From: Biomphalaria glabrata
Taxonomy: Eukaryota > Mollusca > Gastropoda > Planorbidae
NCBI RefSeq assembly: GCF_947242115.1
Contig: NC_074719.1
Span: 39,040,012-39,104,011 of the forward strand
DNA: 64,000 bases
Reading direction: 5' to 3'
In this document: positions 11,071-32,500 of the stretch, piece by piece
How the letters are laid out: each line of letters begins with the position of its first letter
Numbering within the stretch: the first letter of the stretch is position 1
The notes under the pieces: model-generated
Seen by the model: only the letters and a program-made list of their open reading frames with translations
Told to the model about the DNA's origin: nothing
Database searches by the model: none
Made by a program: the position numbers and the translations under genes

Positions 11071-13030
11071 ATTATTATTATTATTATGTTAGAAATGAAC
11101 GAGTAGTCATTCTCTGGCGCTGCCAGGGTCGAGTTTCGCTAAAGAGAAACACAATTCATCGTAGTCCCTTTAACAGTTTCCACTGACGAATTTTCTGGTG
11201 ATGTGGCAGGTCTGCAGCAGTACCGCCTTCTGACAGGCAACGAGGATGTTCCTAGGAATGTTAAGGGCCTTGAAGGTATCTTTTGAGGTCAGTTGTTATT
11301 ATCCCCTCGGTTGATATAACAATGGGGTAGAGAGGATTTGAGCCTCTCAAGCCCTCACTCTAATGGAGTTTGATGATGATGATGACAATGGGGTATATTG
11401 TTATTTGGACAATTTCCATAGACGCTTAATCTCCAAGCCTAGGTTCCCATATTTTCGTTGTTTTTTTTATCTCAGTTTTTCTTAAATTATGAGACAGTGG
11501 TAAGGTGATGTCGATAATGGTAGCGGTTTTTTCTTTTTTATCGATGAACAGCAGATCCGGGCGATTGAAATCTACCGTTTTGTCGGTCAGAATAGGCCTA
11601 TCCCAGTACAGCAGATGTTAAGAAGACTCGAGAACCTCCTGTGGCCGAGTATTTATAATAAGGAGGAGTGTCCTTACCGATCAAATTGTGCGTCAAAGCC
11701 AAGTGTATTAACTTTGCAACTTGGTTATGGCGACATAGGTAGGCTGATTCTGATAGGGCTGGACATCCATAATGTGTTCAATCGACTCGCCCACATTTCC
11801 ACATTTTCGACATTTGTCGACAACATTGAGTTTCAGGATATGCTTCTCGTAATTTTTTGTCCGGATTACTCTGTCCTGTACTATTGTAACAAAGCCTTCT
11901 GTTTCAGGGTAGAGATGACTTGCTTTGAGCCATGCTAAGGAAGCAGCCTTGTCAATGTTGTCCCCATGTAATAAAGCCGGGGTTTTTCCGTGGAGGTGTT
12001 TTTCTTCCCATTGGCGAATCTCATGCCCTACGTCGTCCAAACCGACATTGACATTCGCATTTTGTAGGTTCAGACGGGCTGCTTCGGAGTCGTATTTCCG
12101 TAGGAAGGAAACTAATTGTTTGCTGGAGGCGTGCAGTTTTGATTGTATTTTTAAAACTTGCATCTTACACAATTTGAAGATGTTCTGAAATCCACGACCG
12201 CCATCCTTTCTGGGCAGTTATGGTGGAGGACTTGGGGTGTAGGCATCGAAATTTGGTTAGTAATTTTCAAGTGAGTCTGTCAATGTCATGTAGGTCGGCG
12301 TCAGTTCAATTGATCACACCGAACGTGTAAAGGAGCACTGGGACGGCCCAGCTGTTTATTGCAGTGATGAGATTACTGCCAGACTGTTTGGTGTTGAGGA
12401 TTTTATTAACTCTTTGCCTATATTTACCAAGAAAGTCATCTTTTAATTTCTTATGGTTTATCTTGGCATTCTGGTTTATTCCAAGATATTTATAAATAGA
12501 GGCAGAGTTCAATTCCTCGATGCCTTCAAATGCAATGTTGGTGTTCGTTGCCTTGCCCTTTTTAATGCTTATGATGCCACACTTATCCAGACCAAAAGAC
12601 ATACAGATATCGTCACTAAAGCATTTTACCGTTTTGATTAAGGTGTGTAATTTTTGCTCGGTTTCTGCATATAGCTTAAGATCATCCATGTATAATAAGT
12701 GGGAGACACATTTTGTACATTTAGTGTCAACCCTAACACCGTTTGTAGAGTCTTGGAGTAATGTAGATAGAGGATTAATCGCTAGGCAGAACCAGAGTGG
12801 AGATAGAGAGTCGCCCTGGTATATATCTCTTCTTATGTGCACAGAACCTAGTTTATCACGATTAAGGTGCAAATTTATCTTCCAATTATCCATACAGACT
12901 TTCAATAGTTGTTTTATTCTTGAGTTGATTCTATGAATATCCAGGGTTTTTAATAGCTTATCATGCGGAACTGAATCGAAAGCTTTTTTTAGTCGATGTA
13001 ACACATTTGTAATTTTTTCTATTCTTCTTA
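11071..13030 (-). mobile_element. R2/R4-superclade LINE with C-terminal endonuclease, 5' truncated
   Basis: Read on the minus strand. Reverse transcriptase frame 13043-12306: LKKAFDSVPHDKLL, a GDSLSP motif and the catalytic YMDDLKLYAE. Then 12172-11708 ends in a Cys-His finger (CRKCGNVGESIEHIM). Near 11600-11500 follows NRPDLLFIDKKEK and ATIIDITLP, which looks like the PD-(D/E)xK restriction-like endonuclease of this LINE group. The frame is broken between these parts. The 3' end runs into an ATT/TAA repeat at 11068-11086 and the 5' edge meets TTATTATTA near 13028, so both ends sit in TAA-type sequence. Unit 2 has a SINE with such a tail at the matching place. The clade is an inference; Dong elements are known to target TAA repeats. 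Confidence 0.8.
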
Positions 13031-13194
13031 TTATTATTTGCAATAAATCTATAATACTTACAAAGAGTGTTTAGATACTTGACATTGTATGAGTTTTATT
13101 GAATGGAAATTGTTCGCTTTTTTTTCAATTATTAGTACATGAATGTTAAATTGTAATAACAAAGTTCTGCTTTTTTATTTCCAGTGCGTAATTC

Positions 13195-13340
13195 CTGAGC
13201 TTCCAGTTGAGAATGGCTGAATAAAGGTGGCAAGTACATGCCATTTTCTGTCGCTCATAAGTGACATTGTAACCTAATAGGTGCAATTATCTGGAACTGT
13301 GAGTCTATAAAACAAGGGGAGACCATCCAAAAATTATGTG
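13195..13340 (+). promoter_or_regulatory. Core promoter of gene A
   Basis: TATAAAA at 13306-13312, about 100 bp before the ATG. Upstream lies a block nearly identical in all four paralogues: CAATTATCTGGAACTGTGAG. It contains TTATCT (13287-13292), the reverse complement of a GATA-factor site, 14 bp before the TATA box. The start site itself cannot be read from sequence. Confidence 0.75.
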
Positions 13341-13406
13341 CAAAAAAGGTATCGCATTTTTTTTTAGTAAATTAAATAAATAAATACATTTATTGTGTTC
13401 TATAAA

Positions 13407-23671
<10,265 letters not shown>

Positions 23672-23895
23672 ATTTCGATAGTTCAATAATTATTGTTGTA
23701 AGTGTTATTGACTTATTTAAAAAAAATCACTTCCACAGCCTTAAAATTTTTTTAATGTGTTGTGTTTACTGAGCACCTTGTCTCTAAATTTCTAAACAGA
23801 TATTTCCAATTATTCTTTAATAAGTCCACAAGAAAAGTGTATCTAAAATCTCACGTTAAATAAAATTTAGGTTCATTGTTTGAGGTGTAATCATA

Positions 23896-24606
23896 TAGTG
23901 ATGCCCAACCTAATTCGACCTGCGGGCCATTTTAATTTCCAACATTCGTCTCGCGGGCCACATGACCAGAAAGTTACAAAAATTAAATGAAATTGTTCGG
24001 AAAATGTTTTACTACAACCCCCTAGATTTAGTACTACATTGATGTGATATTTGACGATTATAAATTTACGCGTCAGAAAATAACATTCATTTTTCTACTT
24101 CAAATGTTAGAAACAGTGAAAGTACCTTTAAAACCAACTCATTTTCTTGTATCTTTTTGGTGAATATTCCCATCAATGTTCCAATCTCTAGTTGTAGTTA
24201 ATCAATCTTTTATTCTTAGTTCAACGTTCAAACAAAGGATGCCCCCATATTTTCATTTTATAATGCAATATATATGTTGATGTTTTTTTTAAACAACCAC
24301 TTTTCTTTATAAAACAAAGATGTTGGCTTCTTATTATTATGTTCTACAAAAAAAAAAGTAAATATCCGCCCACTTTCCCTGGTAGATTTTACATCAGAGT
24401 CCTTGTTCATAAACGCACATACGTTAAAGGTCATGGTACCAATCTATCAGAGAAAGTATGGGAGCCCTTAATTAGTAACGATACATTTTTCAACCTTTTT
24501 TTTGTTGGAGAGGGGATTTTCTCCACTTTGTGCCGAGTTTCAATAGGCCGGATGGAACCACGTCGCGGGCCAGATGTGGCCCGCGGCCGTACTTTGGGCG
24601 TCACTG
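23896..24606. mobile_element. hAT MITE, about 711 bp, 3' flank of gene A
   Basis: Ends AGTGATGCCCAACCTAATTC and ACTTTGGGCGTCACTG, the same family as 20853-21406. No clean target duplication remains. Unit 2 has the uninterrupted sequence (gagatgtattagttaatcag, 37826-37845), so this copy entered unit 1 after the A/B split. Confidence 0.85.
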
Positions 24607-24729
24607 TATTAGTAAAATCACTAGATTTGGCGAGCTTATGGAGAACGTCGTAACAGAAGTGCCCCCTCTCTCTCTACCCCGTAAGCGTTATAAAAATCAT
24701 CTCAGGCGCTAGTGGGTCATCACTGGCAT

Positions 24730-24960
24730 AGTTTAAAGTAGCTGACAGAAGATAGACTCTGAAAGAGACAGTTGGAGAGTTCTCACCAAGCCCGCGGGGC
24801 TCACATTTGAGGCTAAGAGAAAACTTTCGCAGAGGACAGAGACAGAAGAAGTGAAGAGAACTTACATAGACACCCGGTGGACTACGGCTTTGTCTGTATT
24901 AGGTGTGTAAAAATATACAGGTCGCAATTGGGTCTGCAGAGTCATGGGAATCACTAATTC
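24730..24960 (+). mobile_element. LINE C-terminal relic at the 3' end of unit 1
   Basis: Decodes, with breaks, to a LINE protein tail: RHPVDYGFVC, then KIYRSQLGLQSHGNH. Homologues close every unit (37965-38175, 52262-52485, 63459-63690), so it belongs to the ancestral unit. Confidence 0.65.
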
Positions 24961-26454
24961 CCTTATCTTTGGAATCTAGGACATTGTAGGACACAAGACG
25001 GAAAAGTAAAGTAGCGATAATACATAAAGTATTGAACCATAGCATAAAAACCCAAAACTAAAACAAAAAAGAGAAAGACACAAAGATAAAGGCACATTTC
25101 TTATTCCATATGTTAGGGCTAAATGTTGAAAATCTCCTTCTTCCATAGTGCCATTAGAGCTGAGCATTGTTTGTCAGAATTAGGTATGGAAAGAAATGAC
25201 TTAACAGAGTGTAAGTTCGTACATAACATGCACTACTAGATTAACACATAAATACGGGTAGGACGTAATTATCTTCACTTTTGAAGATTTTGAAGGAAGA
25301 GCAATACATTTGAATATTAGTATCTATAGAAACAAAGGGGAGCGACACAGCATACAGAAATAAATAAACTTGTTTATATTGGCACGTAGTAAGTGTATTG
25401 GATTTCCTCACAAACATTTTGCCTTTTTTAAGTGTCATGAAATGCCTTTAAGGGTTCTCGTGAGGGATAGCGTTACGGCTGTAAAAACAATGTAGATCAC
25501 TCTCAGTGTGGGGACTCCACAGAGTAAAATATTTAAAAGCTTTCAGAAATAAACACACAACTAGAGGACCTACGGGCAGAAAAGTTGAGAACCGCCTCTG
25601 AGTTTATCTTAAGTGCAAACTCTGTTAAATTTTTTTTTTAACGCTCTATGAAAATACTAATTCTTTTCTTCGAGTCAGAAGTGGGATGAGGAATGCAGTA
25701 TTTCCAGTGCAATGAAATCAAAGTTTACATAACGAAACACGTCTTGAAGTCTCTCAATTCATACAATATATGAAAACTTCAAACTAACGAATCCATTAAA
25801 AATGCGCAAATTTAGTTTTTGTGATCTTAAATTGACAGACAAACAGACAGACAGTATTACAATCTATAAGGCTGTGATACTCAGGAAATCTTTTTCTTCT
25901 ATTAATATTTACATACTTATAATCTATTTAGTATTTCCTTAACTCCAATGCTATAAAGAGATGTCTTTCCAGGCTTTCCGATCTGCTGCAATGAACGCCC
26001 TTTTCTGGCCGCGAAGATTTTTAGGGTAAAGAGTGGGGTGTGTGGCCGAGAGGCCTAGCCCGCTCTAACATAGCTTGATGTCAGGGTTCTTATTCTTTGC
26101 TTGGCTTTCTTGGCTCATCAGTGGTTACAATGAAATATTACTTATAATTACAATGATTAATTAACACACTTTAACTCCGACTATCCCTGGAAATATAGTT
26201 AATACTTTAATATCCGATAGAGCACAAAAATGTCATCAACAACAATAAATATTAATACAAAACCACAAGTCGAAGAAGCGACCGTCCAAACTTCCTGGAC
26301 CGGGGACAAAACCTCACTAACTAACACACTCTCTCGCACATTCAACGAAGACTAAAACATTCAGCTCATAGCACGTGCAAGACTATTCACATTCATAACC
26401 TAGGCCTTGGAGAACATAAAAGGATATAAATAATATGTATTAGTGTAATGGAAC
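24961..26454. other. 3' flank of unit 1
   Basis: Bases 25075-25270 are a worn LINE reverse-transcriptase end (agaaagacacaaag ... gtgccattagagct). Bases 25290-26070 match 38550-39330 of unit 2 nearly base for base, including an ACAGACAGACAG tract. Near 26045 a tRNA-like stretch (GTGTGGCCGAGAGGCCTAG) may be a SINE head. Bases 26110-26450 hold nothing I recognise. Confidence 0.5.
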
Positions 26455-26805
26455 TTAATAATAATAATAATGTTATTTATAAAGCGCTGTTAACAAACAA
26501 AATGTAGGCTCAAGGCGCTGTAATAACATTATAAACACAAACACGACAATGGAAGTTTAAAAATAATCTAAGAAAGTTTTAAACAAGTAGGTCTTAATGT
26601 TCTTCTTAAAAGTGGTATAGCATGTTGTCTGTCTGAGATCAATGGGGAGTGAGTTCCAAACCTTTGGCCCGTGCACTGAAAAAGCCCGCAGACCGTAGCT
26701 TTTGAGGGAGAAACGTGGCACCACTAAAAGCGTTGAGTCCATTGAGCGCAGGGCTCTCTGGGGAACAGATGGAGTAATCAGTTCGCTAAGGTACAAGGGC
26801 ATCTC
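26455..26805 (-). mobile_element. CR1/L2-like LINE 3' end
   Basis: On the minus strand, 26802-26557 encodes a reverse-transcriptase C-terminus: YGLRAFSVHGPKVWNSLP, then FKKNIKTYLF and a stop. A short 3' UTR and an ATAATAATAATAAT tail (26458-26471) follow. The remaining 81-aa frame is intact, but the element is strongly 5' truncated. Confidence 0.85.
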
Positions 26806-26845
26806 ACTTATACTATATAGAAGTATTGAGGCGTATTACAATAAG

Positions 26846-27304
26846 CAGGGACGGACTTAGGCCACTGCAACCTATGCAGTCGCATTGGGCCCCGCACTTT
26901 CATAGGCCCAGCGCTAATTGTAGGTGTAAATTAATAAATTAAAACATTCTAACTTATATATAATATTATGTTTTACGCAACTTCCTGATATCCAAGGGCT
27001 AGTGGAAATCTCTTGTAATTGCAAAATATACCAAAAAGTTCTGGAAATCTCGTGAAATTAAAAATCTTCTGGAAACTCATACAAATCTCCTGAAAAATAG
27101 ACAAAATTGTCATTTTGGGGTGCCAATCCTGCGCGCAATAAAAAAAATGGCATTGTCAGCTTTCATTTAATAAAAACTTATTGTAAAGACGAATGTATTT
27201 TCTAATAAAAAATGTTAATGTTGACATTATGCTTATCCCTACCCAGACTAGGCCCCGCGCAATATGTTTCGCATAGGGCCCCGCCATTGCTAGGACCGGC
27301 CTTG
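26846..27304. mobile_element. hAT-type MITE, 459 bp
   Basis: Ends CAGGGACGGACTTAGG and GGACCGGCCTTG. The target duplication ACAATAAG lies at 26838-26845 and 27305-27312. Inner GGGCCCCGC motifs are mirrored. It lies between units 1 and 2. Confidence 0.88.
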
Positions 27305-27765
27305 ACAATAAGCATTAAACAATGTATTTGTATTAATGTTTTGCATTGTTTGCTTTTTTTGCTGAACAAGCTTTAGTCCTGTGACTGTCGCATGCCACTG
27401 TATGCTGTCAATAGTCAATGCTTTTTTTAATGTAGTCCACCTAATATTTTTAAAAGTTCAAATGATAGTTACGTTGCTTTGATTCTGCTGATTCATGATC
27501 TCTAAAAGTCTAGGCCACAGATAGCATTGCACAACATCAAAAATGAAATCACTGATTATATTGAGAAATGGCTTTAGAAGAAAATGTCAAAGTAATGGCT
27601 GGGTGACATTTCAACATAGAGAATGAATGTATGAAGGTCGCTCTTAGTGGTAGCACCGTAAACTAAAAAGTTGCGAAATATTAAAAGTACGTACTGTAGA
27701 GAGTGCGAAATTGTAAGTTATTTAATATCAGGCAAGCATGGAAATAAAATCTATATATCTGTGTA

Positions 27766-27768
<3 letters not shown>

Positions 27769-27852
<84 letters not shown>

Positions 27853-27913
27853 CATCCATCCATCCATCCATCCGTCTGTCTGTCTGTCTGTCTGTCTGTA
27901 TGTCTGTCCGTCC

Positions 27914-27960
<47 letters not shown>

Positions 27961-27970
27961 GGTCTGTCTG

Positions 27971-28029
<59 letters not shown>
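27769..28029 (+). repeat. (TATC)n/(TCTG)n microsatellite of unit 2
   Basis: TATC blocks flank a TCCA and TCTG centre of about 110 bp. It sits at the same anchor as the tracts in the other units but has a different internal structure. Confidence 0.97.
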
Positions 28030-28030
<1 letters not shown>

Positions 28031-28325
28031 CTCCTGGCTAAAATTGAAATGTTAAAGGGAAAATTAAGTTTAAAAATAAAATGTTACGCGAGCCTCAGAT
28101 TTCTCCTGGCCTGCACTCTCCACCTGTGCATAACTTTGCTGCTAGGTTTTGAATGAAGCGCTAAGCTCTGACTGACACTGGCTTTACTCGCTCGCTATGA
28201 GACAGTACTGTCTATGTTGGGGCTCGGGGTTTATAATAAATGACATTGACTAGTGTAGGCACTATAGTGTCGAGCCCAGAAATGGTAGTGTCAAGGCAAG
28301 TCTCTTGCAATACTTTACTTCATTG

Positions 28326-28502
28326 CAGTGTTTCCCAAACTGAGTTCTGCGAGGCCTTAATAGGTGTTCAACAAATTGTTTGAAAAATTAACCAGTAAGC
28401 CAACTCGCGAATTAATCTCTCTTAAAAAAATAAGCACAGTGTTCCAATAAATACTCAGGATGTGTGAAGTGTTCCCGTAAGAAAACAGTTTGGAAAACAC
28501 TG
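28326..28502. mobile_element. hAT MITE, 177 bp, in the 5' flank of gene B
   Basis: Ends CAGTGTTTCCCAAACTG and CAGTTTGGAAAACACTG. Right target copy CTTTAATG (28503-28510); the left copy has drifted (CTTCATTG). Unit 3 has the same insertion with left copy CTTTAATG (43601-43608), so it predates the unit duplications. Confidence 0.85.
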
Positions 28503-28995
28503 CTTTAATGGATTGAGCCCTGATGATGATAAGAATACTTTATGAAAGTTAATTAGGCATACTTCTCATTCAATTTATTTCAGGCAATGCTTCAATATTG
28601 CAAGGAATCTTGGTTGTAGCTTTTCACAATCAAGCTCTTCTATTAATAGTCCAGCTAATGATTCCATAAAGAAATGTGGACTGGAACTTGTAAAATGTTC
28701 TTGTATAGCTATTTATTTAATTAACTCCTTACAGATTGCAAAGCAACATTCAAGTCAAGTGCGGGAATTCCCGCTGAAGCTTGTTTAAAATAAAAAGAAG
28801 AAAGCCAAATTTAATTTCAAGATGATTTTAATTTGAACTGTATGGCAAACTAGTAATTTTTTCCTCAAAGAAAAACATAAACTGTCAGATTTCTATGAAA
28901 AAACAAAGTTTAAGACGTTTTGAAAAAAGCAAACAGTTTAGTTTCCAGCTATTGTAGACCTACTTTCTGAATTCGTAAAGAGTTTGCAAGCTTTT

Positions 28996-29215
28996 AGATG
29001 GAAGCGTGGTCGAGAGATGAAGTGCGCTTGATCTTGGCTACCTATGAAAGGGGCTCGAGGTACTGAGCGACCACAGAGAAAAAACCTTCTCCCATATACC
29101 CCCTTCCCCCTACTGGTGAACTATTGGACCATAGCGCTCAGAGCATGCTATAAGCATAAAAGTAGTGCTATATAGACTCTATTATTATTTATATTATAAT
29201 TATAAGTGGTTAATC
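28996..29215 (+). mobile_element. tRNA-derived SINE with ATT tail
   Basis: Head GCGTGGTCGAGAGATGAAGT, then CTTGGCTACCTATGAAAGGG. The 3' part has CATAGCGCTCAGAGC and an ATTATTATTTATATT tail (29180-29215). In unit 1 the equivalent tail adjoins the R4-like LINE near 13030. Confidence 0.65.
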
Positions 29216-29339
29216 TGTAAATAGTGTTTAGATAATTGACATTGTATGAGTTATTGAATGGTAATTGTTCTCTTGCATTTCTATTGTTAGTACATGAATG
29301 TTACATTGTAATAAAAAAGTTCCGCTTTTTTTTATTTCC

Positions 29340-29495
29340 AGTGCCTAATTCCTGAGCTTCCAGTTGAGAATGGCTGAATAAAGGTGGCAAGCAATGCCAT
29401 TTCCTGTTGCTCAAAGGTGACATTGTAACATAATAGGCTCAATTATCTGGAACTGTGAGTCTATAAAACAAGGGGAGACCATCCACAAATTTCTG
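29340..29495 (+). promoter_or_regulatory. Core promoter of gene B
   Basis: TATAAAA at 29462-29468, preceded by the shared CAATTATCTGGAACTGTGAG block with its GATA-type TTATCT. The distance to the ATG is 108 bp. The upstream block with CCTGAGCTTCCAGTTGAGAA is nearly the same as in A. Confidence 0.75.
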
Positions 29496-29569
29496 TGCAA
29501 AAAAAAAAGAGTTATCGCATTTTCTTTTAGTAAAATAAATAAATAAATACATTTATTGTGTTCTATAAA

Positions 29570-32500
29570 ATGTACATGCCAGTAACTCTACTTGTAGCAG
29601 CTTTTGCTTTTTGTGGTAAGATGTTGTAAAAACTAATTGTATTATTGAGATATTAACATTTCGTTTTATAATCAGACTTTTTAAAATTGCTTCCCTTTAA
29701 GATATTTCATGTCCAATGTCTACTACTTGAGGTTTTTTAAAGAATGTTCTTTTATGGAGATATTCAAAATGTTTTGCTTATTTTTGGATACTAAAATCAA
29801 AAGTAAAATTTGCGATTTTTTTTTCATTTAGAACATGAAGGTACAGTTATGAAATATTTTAATTAGATATAAAATTAGAAGTTTATTATATTATCGAAAA
29901 CAACTTAATAAAGGACTTACATAATAATATTTAATCTTCCTCATATACCGTATTTATTGTTGCAAATTGCTTAGCTGTTTAAACTAAAAGTAGCTACTTT
30001 TTACCATAGTGCCCAACACACACGAGATATAGACTAGGGCTTTAGTAGTGATACTCAGCAAACTTTTGTCTCAAACTCTTTAACCTATGCACCCATAACT
30101 TGTTCCTATCCTGCAACTGATGTCTTCATAAAGAAACAACACATCATTACATATAGTGGAACCAAGTAACAAAAATGATTAGCTTATATTTTTCAGGGTC
30201 ATTATTGTACACATGAGGTGCAGCCCTACGCTACAGTGAAACATTGACTACCTTTTCTTGGCTGGAAAAGAATTTTAATTTCTTCCACCTCTGATACTTA
30301 AACCAGATTCCGAAAATAAGGCAACACACACACACAAAATCACCGACGAGGACGTCCTGCGAAGAGCAGAGTGCCAAGATATCTTCAATGTTACCAGCAG
30401 TAGACGCTTTGGCTGGCTTGGACTTGGACACCAAATGCAACAAATGTTGTGTTCCACAATATCTCGCAATGGGAAGGATAGCTGAATGTCGTCTAGTCCT
30501 CAGATACACTGATAACTCTAGCACGACATGAAGCTCTTTAAAATAGACACAAATAGTTGGGAGAAAAAAAAGGGCACAGCTGGACAAGAATAACGGAGAT
30601 GTCCTGGACCTCAGATGGTGAGCAGGCCAGCAGTAAGAGAAATGCTGAAAATGCTGTAGCGTCTAATGATCACGTGTGCTTAACCTCTCAGCATAGATTG
30701 GCTTCAAGTATTGGCTTCTTGAGTCACACGAGAGGTTGCAAAGGAAAGGAACCAAACAGCCACAGAGTTCCATAGTGTTCTTTCTAAAATACCAGTGTGA
30801 TTTGAATGAGGACTGCTTGGTCGAGTGATATCCTGGTAAAGTCTAAGCTCTCTGGAGTGTCGTCTCGGTGTTACAGGTTCGAACCATTCCCACCGCCTCC
30901 CCCCCTCTCCGTTCTGCGGTTGGATTGGGTTAGTCTTTAAATCTGAAGAAATACCGAAACATTTCAGACCTATGGTATTTTGTTTACGAGAGGGGTGTAT
31001 GCGATGGAAATAACCCAAAGGTCGCGCATGCCCAGAAAGAACATCTCTGGAAGCCTAAATCTAGTTCTATATCTTATTCTAAGATAGCTCTGCTCTTCTT
31101 TAATACTTTAACACATGAAAATATTAAACGGATTTGATTGATGTCATAGGTTAATTAAATTAATCTTCAACTGTGTGTTTCTAAAGCTATTTTACATACA
31201 TTCGTTGAATTAGTTCCAACCTTGCCCAATAGCTCTGTTTTTTTTTTGTATATCGGGCGTCTGTCTTCTAAATATATATACATGCAAATATTTTGATAAA
31301 ATACATGGATTTTGGTCGATTAGCTTTTTTGTTGCTCCATTCATAATATTTTTTTATATTCACGTATTCACTTTACTTATAACATTATTATTTTATTTAA
31401 TTGTTTCTAATATATTATATTAGTGACTATAGTGGCTACCATGATACTCAAATATGTCTGACTTGTAGTATGAATATATTTATATAATACACAAATATAT
31501 TTTGTACATATTTCAAAATAAGACAATAAGTTCCGATTTCAGATCAAGCACATACACAATGACCAACCTCTTGTACTTTTCCCCAATTAATGTCAGGTAC
31601 CCATTAGAGTTAAGTGGGATAGAAGGAGTCCTAAGGATACCGAAAAAATCTTAGTCTTCACCAAGATTCGAACCTGGCCCCCACCCCTGGTTAGGCTTTA
31701 CCACACAGCCACTGCGCCTCGTATATATATATATTCTATCTATGAATCAATAATTGGGAATGTAATCCAACAGACTACTAGTGTTTATACTGCATAAGTT
31801 TATTGTACATTTAAATTTCGTGTCTTGATTTCTTGATATACAATTACATTATTCAAGCATTATTGCCTGATGTTAGTTGCCCACCCGGAAGCAGAAAATG
31901 AAACCCAAAGACAGAGAGAAAGCAAACGACATTAATTCCTTAGTTTTATTTTTCAAATATCATTTTGCGATATCGACACTAGTTCTTCGATTTAATTTGT
32001 CGATACTTCTGAAAAAAATAGAAAATTGTTAATAGTATTTCATTACATAAGATTAATTTTTTAAAAAAGTTCCTTTATGTTTCAAATGTGACCTAGTTTA
32101 AGACTCCCACAGAAATATATGTTTTATGATTATTTACTGAAACACAGAAGCAGCGAATGTAGCCAAGAGAGACGAGCAATGCACCGGGTTGTTACAGTGT
32201 TCTGCTTTACTTTCGAAAATGGAAACATCCAGCCTTGGTCCTTTGCAGGATGAAGAACAATACAAACAGCTATGCCAGTAAGACAGTCAATTAAAAATTT
32301 TTTGTTTCTAAATTTAAATTAATCTTTTTTATCGTAACCATTTTTCGTATGCAGATTTTCTTAAAGTAAAAGTAATCTAAAAGTAGCTCAATATTTGATG
32401 AATATAGTGTTACAAATACAGAAGTGTATATTATCATTCAATAAAAAATATAGTTTTTTTTTTTACTTTTTAGTTATGCAAAATCATATTTCTAAGCTTT

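Noticed and set aside
11708-13043. Host reverse-transcriptase-like genes on the minus strand
   Set aside because: The motifs and order are those of a LINE and the frame is broken between parts.
26557-26802. 81-aa minus-strand protein as a host gene
   Set aside because: It is a typical CR1/L2-type LINE C-terminus followed by a repeat tail.
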